In this document: in pieces, positions 1-7,564 of the stretch
Layout of the letters: every line of letters begins with the position of its first letter
How positions within the stretch are numbered: the stretch's first letter is position 1
Assembly (NCBI GenBank): GCA_015478945.1
Contig: JABUQX010116936.1
Span: forward strand, 7,501-20,000
Direction of reading: 5' to 3'
Origin: Trachelipus rathkii
Taxonomy: Eukaryota; Arthropoda; Malacostraca; Isopoda; Trachelipodidae
Length of the DNA stretch: 12,500 bases
The notes under the pieces: model-generated
Databases searched by the model: none
Told to the model about the DNA's origin: nothing
Seen by the model: only the letters and a program-made list of their open reading frames with translations
Program-made: the position numbers and the translations under genes

Positions 1-109
1 AAATGGATTATCCATCTAATTATTATCTTGATGGATTTTATAAATACTCCTGGGAATATAAATAGAGGTTATATATATACGCATTTGTGCATAGATTAAA
101 TACTTAGGT

Positions 110-188
110 ACACACACATACCTATGTAGTTATGTCATGTAGCCACAGGTACAGACATACATATGTAGTTATGTTATGTAGCCACACA
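110..188. repeat. Two-copy 39-bp tandem duplication
   Basis: The core TATGTAGTTATG followed by ATGTAGCCACA occurs at 123 and again at 162, a period of 39 bases. The flanking ACATAC also aligns between the copies. They differ at a few scattered positions, such as TGTCATG against TGTTATG, so this is a mildly diverged tandem duplication. It stands next to a long TA tract and no coding role is visible. Confidence 0.75.
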
Positions 189-211
189 GTCACTCAACAA
201 AGAAAGTAATA

Positions 212-340
<129 letters not shown>

Positions 341-644
341 CTGACCCCTGTATAATTATAGGTAAATGCTATATTCTGTAATAATGCATAATTCATACCA
401 TGTACAACTTCTTTTTTTTTCACCTTCACCTTACGTACGAAATCCTGTTGTAGGTCCCTAAGGGATTTTTTTTTCTTTTTTTTCTTTTTTATAGTTAAAT
501 TATATTTGTACCTTTTTTTTTAATATTAATCGTTGAAGCTTCAAATTTTTAAAAGGTATTTTAAAGATGGAAGTTAAAAACGTTTATAATTTTTATTTTT
601 TTTTTATTTTTACACCTTTATTAAATTATTTTTTAGGGAATGGG
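341..644. other. AT-rich spacer with poly-T runs
   Basis: No gene is seen. The stretch contains several T homopolymer runs (about 466-490 and around 512-520) interrupted by single C residues, and is otherwise unique AT-rich DNA leading into the next microsatellite. Confidence 0.6.
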
Positions 645-1017
<373 letters not shown>

Positions 1018-1272
1018 TTGAGAAAGATTTTCTCACGGTAATAACATTAAGGCGTATAAGCAATAAGGTTTGTTATTCCAAACAGTGGATTAAATGAAAA
1101 TCCAACCTTCTATTCTTCCCATCCTCCCAATGACCTAATACCTTCCCTGAGAAAATCGGAACGAAGTTTTCGAGGATGCCAATATGGCTTGGCCCTTCTT
1201 ATCTCGCAAAGTTGGGTACTGGGTTGAAGTAGATATTTCTATACCCCTCCCTCTTTTGTATACCCTACTTGT

Positions 1273-1274
<2 letters not shown>

Positions 1275-1342
<68 letters not shown>
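1275..1342. repeat. (TC)n microsatellite with short (CA)n tail
   Basis: A pure TC tract of about 68 bases, followed after GGA by a short ACACAC run at about 1348-1360. The flanking 1018-1274 is ordinary unique sequence in which I recognise nothing. Confidence 0.96.
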
Positions 1343-1345
<3 letters not shown>

Positions 1346-1395
1346 CACATACACACACACATTGTTTTTAGTAATAGTGCAATGCTATAATTGGC

Positions 1396-1550
1396 GTATC
1401 TACCGCTCTTCTAATATGTATCTACCGCCCATCCAATAGATATATCTACCACCTTTCCAATAGATATATCTACCGCCCATCCAATAGATATATCTACCAC
1501 TTTTCCAATAGATGTATCTACCGCCTTTCCAATAGATGTATCTACCCCCT
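1396..1550. repeat. 24-bp minisatellite, six copies plus a partial seventh
   Basis: Copies start near 1396 (a short 22-bp one), 1418, 1442, 1466, 1490 and 1514, with a partial one at 1538. Each begins TATCTACC and ends CCAATAGAT. The middle falls into two variants: GCCCAT in the copies at 1418 and 1466, and a CTTT-type middle at 1442, 1490 and 1514. Because 24 is a multiple of three, the minus strand reads as an eight-residue repeat (GRYIYWKG-like) in a 97-residue open frame. That periodicity is automatic and is not evidence of a protein; I see no other support for coding. Confidence 0.92.
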
Positions 1551-1756
1551 ACCATTCCGCATTCCCCTACCTCACTTACCTTCCCCTTCATCCAAAAATC
1601 TGGAATACTAATTTTTATTAATGTTGAGAAATCTTGAGAATCTTCAAAATTTATTTTCATATTTATTTCCTTTTGGGTATTTTGAAGAATCATGATAATC
1701 TTCTTTAATTAATTTAATTATAGCCACAAGCAAGCAAACAACATATACACGCCCAC

Positions 1757-1955
1757 AATGGCGTACGCAGGGGGTGGGGGGGCTCAAAGTTACAGCCCCT
1801 CCCCTCCTTGCGAAATTTCAATGAATTAAAAATTTTATCAAAATTTTCAAAGCAATGAAAAAATTAGTAAAAAAAAAAAGTATGTAATCTGGAATATTCA
1901 GCTAACATCCCCCTCCCTTCTCCCCGAAATTTTTTTTTCTTACGCTAGTACGCAC
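1757..1955. mobile_element. Possible degenerate inverted-repeat (MITE-like) element
   Basis: The left edge reads AATGGCGTACGCAGGG. The right edge, read on the opposite strand, gives TGTGCGTAC, a three-base insertion and then GC, so GCGTAC...GC is shared in inverted orientation. Inside, G-rich/C-rich runs (ggggtgggggggctc on the left, catccccctccc on the right) and GCGAAATTTCAA against CCGAAATTTTTT add to the symmetry. The length of about 200 bases without an ORF would fit a non-autonomous DNA transposon remnant. The inverted repeats are short and imperfect, and no target-site duplication is clear, so this is tentative. Confidence 0.4.
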
Positions 1956-2153
1956 ATATGTAAGGGGGAGTATGTGTATGTGACTATGTAATGGAAGTGG
2001 AACAACGCGTGTTTAAGAATGTTAAGAATGAAAGCGTCGTCCTATAGTATTATATTTTAACTAATGAAGCGTGAATTTTATAGGCGAAGGAATTTGGAGC
2101 TTTTGAGTTATGGAATTTTAATGGAACGTTTTAAAAGAAATTGGGGAAATTTT

Positions 2154-2156
<3 letters not shown>

Positions 2157-2216
<60 letters not shown>
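2157..2216. repeat. (TC)n microsatellite, first of three
   Basis: A pure TC tract of about 60 bases. It is the first tract in a locally duplicated block that extends to about 2645. Confidence 0.97.
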
Positions 2217-2221
<5 letters not shown>

Positions 2222-2346
2222 GTCCTTTAACAGTATGCACTGTATCTCAAACGTAATTTGTTTACCTATCTCTATTGTATTGACATAAATACCCTTAAAT
2301 AAAATATTCAATATCATTACTACACGAACCCCAATTATCATCAGGG

Positions 2347-2349
2347 TCT

Positions 2350-2399
<50 letters not shown>
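2347..2399. repeat. (TC)n microsatellite, second of three
   Basis: An imperfect TC tract with phase-shifting CCT and CTTC interruptions. It follows the first copy of module Y directly after TATCATCAGGG. Confidence 0.95.
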
Positions 2400-2462
2400 A
2401 ATATATTAGAATAAATACGCTTAAATAAAATATTCAATACCTTAATTTGGAACTATTATCAT

Positions 2463-2466
<4 letters not shown>

Positions 2467-2546
<80 letters not shown>

Positions 2547-2580
2547 CTATATATCTCTCTCTCTCTCTCTCTCTTTCTCC
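2467..2580. repeat. (TC)n microsatellite, third of three
   Basis: A TC tract of over 100 bases, interrupted near 2500, near 2544 and by a short ATATATC insert near 2549. It follows the second copy of module Y directly after TATCATCAGG, the same junction as in the second tract. Confidence 0.95.
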
Positions 2581-2645
2581 TTTCTCCTCATTTTGTTGCT
2601 TCAATAAGTATTATAATCTCAAACATGATTTTGTTGCTTATCTAT

Positions 2646-2967
2646 AGTTTCTTATTTTCTTTTCTTTCTTTTTTTTATATAATATATATTTGGACCATTT
2701 TCTTGTCCCATTTTTTTCTTCTTTTATTTCCAATATATTATTTTTCTACCACCATAAGTATCTTCGTTTATATAAATTGCCTGTCTCTCTCTCGTCTTGT
2801 ATAAGCCCAATGAGCTTCTAAAGATACACAAAGCATTACCTGAGAGTAAAAGAGCTCATATTTAGAAATTGTTTATTTACTCTATGGATGAAAAATGTGC
2901 ACTCAAAAATGCATCGGTTTTTTTATTGGGACTGAGAAAAGATATAGGCCTATGCTTTTATTAGTTA
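2646..2967. other. Unique AT-rich spacer, nothing recognised
   Basis: Pyrimidine-rich then mixed AT-rich sequence with a short (TC) run near 2783-2793. No ORF with plausible composition, RNA gene or transposon end is seen. Confidence 0.55.
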
Positions 2968-2979
2968 ATATATATATAC

Positions 2980-3035
<56 letters not shown>

Positions 3036-3048
3036 ATATATATATATA

Positions 3049-3085
<37 letters not shown>

Positions 3086-3212
3086 CTATATATAGAAATA
3101 TATATCTGCATATATATATATATATATACTATACTATATATATTTTATATATATATACACATACATATATATATATTTATATATCTATATATATATATAT
3201 ATATAAATATAA

Positions 3213-3275
<63 letters not shown>

Positions 3276-3282
3276 TATATAT

Positions 3283-3316
<34 letters not shown>
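2968..3316. repeat. Long imperfect (TA)n region
   Basis: About 350 bases made almost wholly of TA, with scattered C and G substitutions giving TATC, TATAC and CTATATA variants. The last 100 bases are purer than the middle. The interruptions suggest an old tract with younger re-expanded segments. Confidence 0.95.
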
Positions 3317-3317
<1 letters not shown>

Positions 3318-3797
3318 CCTCTTATCTTTTTCAAGCATCCATACTTCACATTAATGTATACTCTAAAAAAAATGTCGAGTATAGTAGGGTGGGCATTCAA
3401 TCTTTTTCTTTTTTTACCAATGGCTAAAGGTGTGAAGTGCTGTGACATCATAGACATCGACTCTTTCTTCAATGCAATTATTAATTTCCGCATGGTCTTT
3501 TCACAAGACTATGAGATCCATCCTATGAGTCAGTAGGTTTATGAAACTCTTTTTTTGAAAGGGTTTTTGATGTTCGAGGAAAGGGTTTCAAATTCCCTGT
3601 AAAGATTCCGTTCGGAATTTCTTCTTTTATTTTCTTTTGTTTTGTCTTCTTTTTTTTCATATTTTTTTTTCTTCTTTTCGGTTGTCTGCTTGGATAAACT
3701 CATCAGTCCTGGAGGCTCCGTTCTTTATCTTAAAAAAGAAAATGAAATGAAGCAAAGAAATAATATAATAACAGCAATAAATTACGAGAAATAAAAA
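3317..3797. other. Unique sequence with a small inverted repeat
   Basis: Both strands hold open frames of about 60-70 codons across 3284-3536, but neither resembles a known protein and neither stands out from chance. A perfect inverted repeat ATTCCG-tt-CGGAAT is at 3605-3618, and a T-rich run is at about 3620-3675. No gene can be supported. Confidence 0.5.
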
Positions 3798-3932
3798 ACT
3801 ACAACAACAAATATAACACAACAATAACAACAGATATAACAACTGCAACTACTACAACAGCAACAATAACTTTTACTTTTACAACAATTTTCAATAACAT
3901 TACAGCAATTACAACTGCTACAACAGTAACAT
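3798..3932. repeat. Degenerate AAC-type trinucleotide tract
   Basis: ACAACAACAA, CAACAATAAC, CTACAACAGC and similar units recur through about 135 bases with many substitutions. This is cryptic simple sequence descended from an (AAC)n-like tract. No pure run is longer than a few units. Confidence 0.75.
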
Positions 3933-4563
3933 AGAGTGCTCTTATGGCATTATTATTGGAAAAAACCAATGCACAATAAAGTAAAAAGAAGTGTGTTCAA
4001 ACCAACTCAGAGATAAACAGCTCTGGCGTAATAAATCTACAAAAGTCTGTGAAGTTAAATGGGCCATGGATATCGATTACATTCATAAAACTAGACGATC
4101 AGACTCAAATGGGAGATAAACATACATGGTGCGATCACAAGTCAGTGATATGATTCAATTTAGTGACATTTATTATTTTGGTATTAAATTACCGGTTTGT
4201 TATACTGACTTTGTGTTTTTCAACTGAACACTTGTTTCACTAATATCTTTCGTTTGTGGGAACAATTTATCTTATCTCTCTTGAAGGTTAATTAAAAGTA
4301 TTTAAAGAAAGTATTGTATACTCACTAACAACTTTCAGATAAAATGAATAGAACAGCTATGAAGCAAATGAAACAATTATATTATTGGTTGCGGTAACAA
4401 TGCTGATAATGTGATGTTAATTACGCAAATCATTTGAATAAGTGCCCCACGCCCGTATTGAGTTATAATACAGTGGGTAATTCAAGCTAACTATTTGCGG
4501 AACGTTAAACTAATAAAATGTGTATCCGCATACGCTGGATGAGCAATTTAAAAATCTATATCC
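3933..4563. other. Unique AT-rich sequence, nothing recognised
   Basis: About 630 bases of mixed sequence without long ORFs, tandem repeats or recognisable RNA genes. Short ORFs start near the end (about 4520) but run into ATT repeats and look spurious. Confidence 0.55.
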
Positions 4564-4596
4564 TTATCCGAGGATATTGAAATTTCTATCGGATAA
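4564..4596. repeat. Near-palindromic motif, copy 1
   Basis: The arms TTATCCGA and TCGGATAA are perfect reverse complements and enclose GGATATTGAAATTTCTA. The second copy is at 4729 in the same orientation. A TTA-type tract begins shortly downstream of each copy. Confidence 0.8.
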
Positions 4597-4728
4597 TCTT
4601 TTTAGTGTTATTAGTATTATTCTTCTTATTATTAATGTTATTATTATATTATTATTATTATTGTTATTATTATTATTTTGTTTATTATTATTTACATATG
4701 TAGTATTAATTAGTAAGTAGTAATTATC
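4597..4728. repeat. Imperfect (TTA)n region
   Basis: TTA units interrupted by TTC, TTG and TTT variants, most regular at about 4617-4690. It lies between the two copies of the near-palindromic motif. Confidence 0.85.
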
Positions 4729-4762
4729 TTATCCGAGGATATTGAAATTTCATATCGGATAA
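4729..4762. repeat. Near-palindromic motif, copy 2
   Basis: The same arms, TTATCCGA and TCGGATAA, with the inner palindrome TGAAATTTCA complete here (copy 1 lacks its last A). The direct-repeat spacing is 165 bases. Flanking bases before (ATnATC) and after (ATCTTTT) also resemble copy 1, so the duplicated unit is somewhat larger than the palindrome. Confidence 0.8.
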
Positions 4763-4769
4763 ATCTTTT

Positions 4770-4778
4770 AACATATTA

Positions 4779-4813
<35 letters not shown>

Positions 4814-4958
4814 GTAGTAGTAGTAGTGTGTGATAGAATTATATTGGTTGGTCCCTTCATAAACAATTTAGAACATTTTGTAAACAAAAGTTGTATATCT
4901 TATATAGTATAAAAATAATATTTTATTGCTTGGATTTTGGCTTCGAAAAGCGCCATTC

Positions 4959-5022
<64 letters not shown>

Positions 5023-5259
5023 TGCATATATAGTAGTATATTATTATTATTATTATTATTATATTATTATATACAAATGTGCTTGATCTAATTATATTAT
5101 TTAATTAAACCCATTATTATTATTATTATTATTATTATTGATTATTATTATTATTATTATTATTATTAATTGTATTATTATTTATTATTATTATTATTAT
5201 TATAGGCTTACTACGTAAGTAACCACTGCTGTTTTCAACTAACATTATTATTATTATAC

Positions 5260-5306
<47 letters not shown>
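4770..5306. repeat. Cluster of (ATT)n microsatellites
   Basis: Separate ATT tracts lie at about 4776-4813 (continuing as TAG units to about 4828), 4958-5022, 5039-5070, 5112-5203 with small breaks, and 5243-5306 with one break. All have the same strand orientation (TTA on the plus strand). Short unique spacers separate them. Frames through them give Ile, Leu or Tyr runs and are not genes. Confidence 0.95.
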
Positions 5307-5308
<2 letters not shown>

Positions 5309-5665
5309 TACGCATTAGCACTTCTGATTATTATTGAATAAAAATCGCAAGCATATTGGGAGCATATTTACATTACTTCGACTGCGTATGTGTGTGTCTC
5401 TGTTTGTACCCGTTAGTCGCCCTTGACAAAGATGGAATGTACTAAGGACATAATGTGTCAATTCCCTCTAAAGCAGGGTATTCGATCAGGCATCCTATAA
5501 TAGGCACTTTTTTTTTTGTTTTTATTTTGACTGCATTACTTTATGTACAAGCGTAACATATGTAAGTAAAATATTTAGTACAATGTGTATTATTTATATG
5601 TAAGATTGTGTCCTTACTCTACTAAATTTAAATGTAGATACTAGATTATACCTGTACCTACACTT

Positions 5666-5667
<2 letters not shown>
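5307..5667. other. Unique spacer, nothing firmly recognised
   Basis: Mixed sequence with a short TGTGTGTG run near 5388-5397 and a T9 run near 5510. GGTATTCGATCAGG at about 5478 loosely resembles a polymerase III B box, but no A box at a suitable distance or tRNA fold is visible. Confidence 0.5.
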
Positions 5668-5747
<80 letters not shown>

Positions 5748-5766
5748 TCACTCATATATATATATA
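5668..5766. repeat. (TA)n microsatellite
   Basis: A TA tract of about 100 bases with one phase shift (TATTATA near 5716) and a short CTCACTC insert near 5748-5753. Confidence 0.95.
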
Positions 5767-5975
5767 ATGTATTTGTAATGCTTGGTATTGTGGTGCATGT
5801 TGTGTATGTATATAATATATTTAAGCTAACCGTTAAAGTCAAGTTTTCTTTTCTTAACCTACATATAAGGTTTATTCTGAGGTGCCTGTTTTAACCTCTC
5901 TTGATTAGGGTGTAAACCTTTTGCATCTTGCCCATCATTAAATCTCTAGCTTGCAGTTAATGTAGATTGGGTAAC

Positions 5976-6091
5976 TTTCTATCTATATATATACTATATA
6001 TATATATATCTATATATATATATATATATACTACTCTTCATATATATATATATATATCTATCTATCTAGTGCTGATATATATATATACATA
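5976..6091. repeat. Imperfect TA/TATC tract
   Basis: A TA-rich tract with TATC, CTAC and TCTATCTATC variants. It contains ACTCTTCATATATA near 6034, which recurs near 6295 in the next tract, so the two tracts may share an origin. Confidence 0.85.
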
Positions 6092-6225
6092 ATCATATAT
6101 TTAATAATATTAATAAAGTCTATTGCCAGTTATTTCTTATTTTTTTATGGAAACTGACTATTATCTTCTATCAGGATGAGATTGGGATAGCAAGACACAG
6201 GGTTTATAGAACATAAGATACTCTG

Positions 6226-6313
6226 CTATATATATATATATATATATATATACTATATATATATATATCTCTCATCTCTATATATATATATATATACTCT
6301 TCATATATATATA

Positions 6314-6358
<45 letters not shown>
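6226..6358. repeat. Imperfect TA/TC tract
   Basis: A TA tract with CTCTCATCTCTA and TCTCTCTCTA inserts, sharing ACTCTTCATATATA with the tract about 260 bases upstream. It ends in a pure TA run of about 35 bases. Confidence 0.88.
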
Positions 6359-6367
<9 letters not shown>

Positions 6368-6500
6368 TTATATATGTTATTCTGAGTTGATGTTTAACAT
6401 AATTTATTAATTTTATATTGTTGAAAGATAAATAATTTTTTTAAAAACAAAATATTATTTAAAAAATATTTTCCCCATATTCATATTTCTATTTTAGAAC

Positions 6501-6501
<1 letters not shown>

Positions 6502-6581
<80 letters not shown>
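6502..6581. repeat. (AAT)n microsatellite
   Basis: A pure AAT tract of about 80 bases, in the opposite strand orientation to the 4770-5306 cluster. Short AAT runs recur at about 6612-6624, 6717-6731 and 7158-7175. Confidence 0.97.
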
Positions 6582-6830
6582 TATGATTATAGCAAGGAAG
6601 GATCATAAAATTAATAATAATAATTATTTGGATAACAAGGAGGGATCTTGACCTTATTCAGTTAGTAGAGAGGAAAGGGATCTTGTATGCCACTATAGCC
6701 ACAAAAATATATAATATAATAATAATAATATTACTAATTTCAATAGATTCGCCGGTGAGTGAATGATCATATAGGAGTAGTATTTTCGTTTGGGAGGGAG
6801 AGGATTTGATGAAAATTGAGATATCGTTAT

Positions 6831-6973
6831 TTTTGTGAGAGAGAGAGAAAGGTAGAAAATACTTAATAAAGGAGAGAGAGAGATTTAGTTTTCCAATGTG
6901 ATGTGGTTTTTGTCGAGAGAGAAAGTGAAAAAATAGATAGGGAGAGAGAGAAGGGAGAGAAAATATAGAAGGA

Positions 6974-7018
<45 letters not shown>
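6831..7018. repeat. GA-rich region ending in pure (GA)n
   Basis: Several short GAGAGA runs spaced by purine-rich sequence end in a pure GA tract at about 6974-7018. The minus strand has a 162-codon open frame over 6658-7146, but its composition (Ser-Leu and Ile runs) is what a TC/ATT repeat region gives, so I do not call it a gene. Confidence 0.88.
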
Positions 7019-7023
<5 letters not shown>

Positions 7024-7372
7024 ACCCGGAAGATGTGAGTTAAGATATGCGAAAGTAGGATAAATGAAACCGAATGAGATAATAAAGATGTCTATATGAG
7101 TCCATCCATGGTTGGTTACATTCGCTTCAACAAAAATATACTTCAAACTCTCAAAAAAATAATAATAATAATAATCAGACAGACCCGTGTTTTTAATTCA
7201 ATCGTTATAGTGATACCTGGATGATTGTTCTACTAGAAAGCGTACTCCATCTCCCTTCTTCTATCTTGGGTTGATGGAGATTAGAAAATCTTAGTATGAG
7301 AAGAGAAATAATGGGGCACTATCTTTCTTTTGGATTGAGAAAAATCCTCAAGATTTGAAACTTTATTATTTG

Positions 7373-7376
<4 letters not shown>
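7019..7376. other. Unique spacer before the LINE's TA tail
   Basis: Ordinary AT-rich sequence with a small AAT run at 7158-7175. No gene or RNA is seen. Confidence 0.55.
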
Positions 7377-7450
<74 letters not shown>

Positions 7451-7473
7451 TATCTCTCTATAAATATATATAT
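7377..7473. repeat. (TA)n tract at the 3' end of the LINE
   Basis: A nearly pure TA run to about 7445, then TACATATATATCTCTCTATA-type variants up to the first LINE-like bases near 7474. In the LINE's own orientation this follows the 3' UTR where a poly(A) or microsatellite tail would be expected. Whether it is target DNA, retrotransposon tail or both cannot be told from one copy. Confidence 0.9.
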
Positions 7474-7495
7474 TGTCACTCTCTCTGTCTTGTTC

Positions 7496-7501
7496 TTTAT
7501 T
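7496..7501 (-). promoter_or_regulatory. Polyadenylation signal AATAAA of the LINE
   Basis: The plus strand reads TTTATT, giving AATAAA on the sense strand 63 bases after the ORF2 stop and about 22 bases before the TA tail begins. Position and sequence suit a 3' processing signal, though AATAAA is also frequent by chance in AT-rich DNA. Confidence 0.5.
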
Positions 7502-7564
7502 TTTATAATGGAGGAGCTTCCCCTACCACCATAAAAGCCAGTCCACAGCATGACGTTCCACAGG

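Larger units (their letters stand above)
2217..2645. repeat. Local duplication interleaved with (TC)n tracts
   Basis: Two single-copy-looking modules are each present twice. Module X, with CATTTTGT near its start and ATCTCAAAC inside, occurs at about 2216-2275 and 2589-2645. Module Y, with CTTAAATAAAATATTCAATA followed by TATCATCAGG, occurs at about 2292-2346 and 2419-2466. The order is TC-X-Y-TC-Y-TC-X. The copies are diverged but clearly alignable by eye. The likely origin is slippage or unequal exchange through the TC tracts. No coding role is evident. Confidence 0.7.

Noticed and set aside
1396..1550. CRISPR-like array
   Set aside because: The repeats are directly adjacent without unique spacers, and the setting is an animal genome.
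1400..1693. Repetitive peptide gene (GRYIYW repeats)
   Set aside because: The eight-residue period follows automatically from a 24-bp DNA repeat. The non-repeat part has no recognised similarity and no signal peptide. Kept only as a minisatellite.
3284..3536. Overlapping 60-69 codon frames on both strands as a possible host exon
   Set aside because: Neither translation is recognisable, no splice signals with coding continuity are evident, and one frame begins in TA repeat.
3565..3600. B-box-like GGGTTTCAAATTCC as a sign of a SINE or tRNA
   Set aside because: It needs base insertions to fit the consensus, and no paired A box or tRNA stems are visible.
5400..5510. tRNA-derived SINE suggested by a B-box-like ATTCGATC
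   Set aside because: No A box at the right distance, no cloverleaf and no 3' tail were found; the match is within chance in this amount of sequence.
6658..7146. 162-codon minus-strand open frame with hydrophobic and Ser-Leu stretches, resembling a membrane protein
   Set aside because: Its composition is explained by (GA)n and AAT repeats read in the TC/ATT sense. No conserved domain, credible gene context or splice structure supports it.
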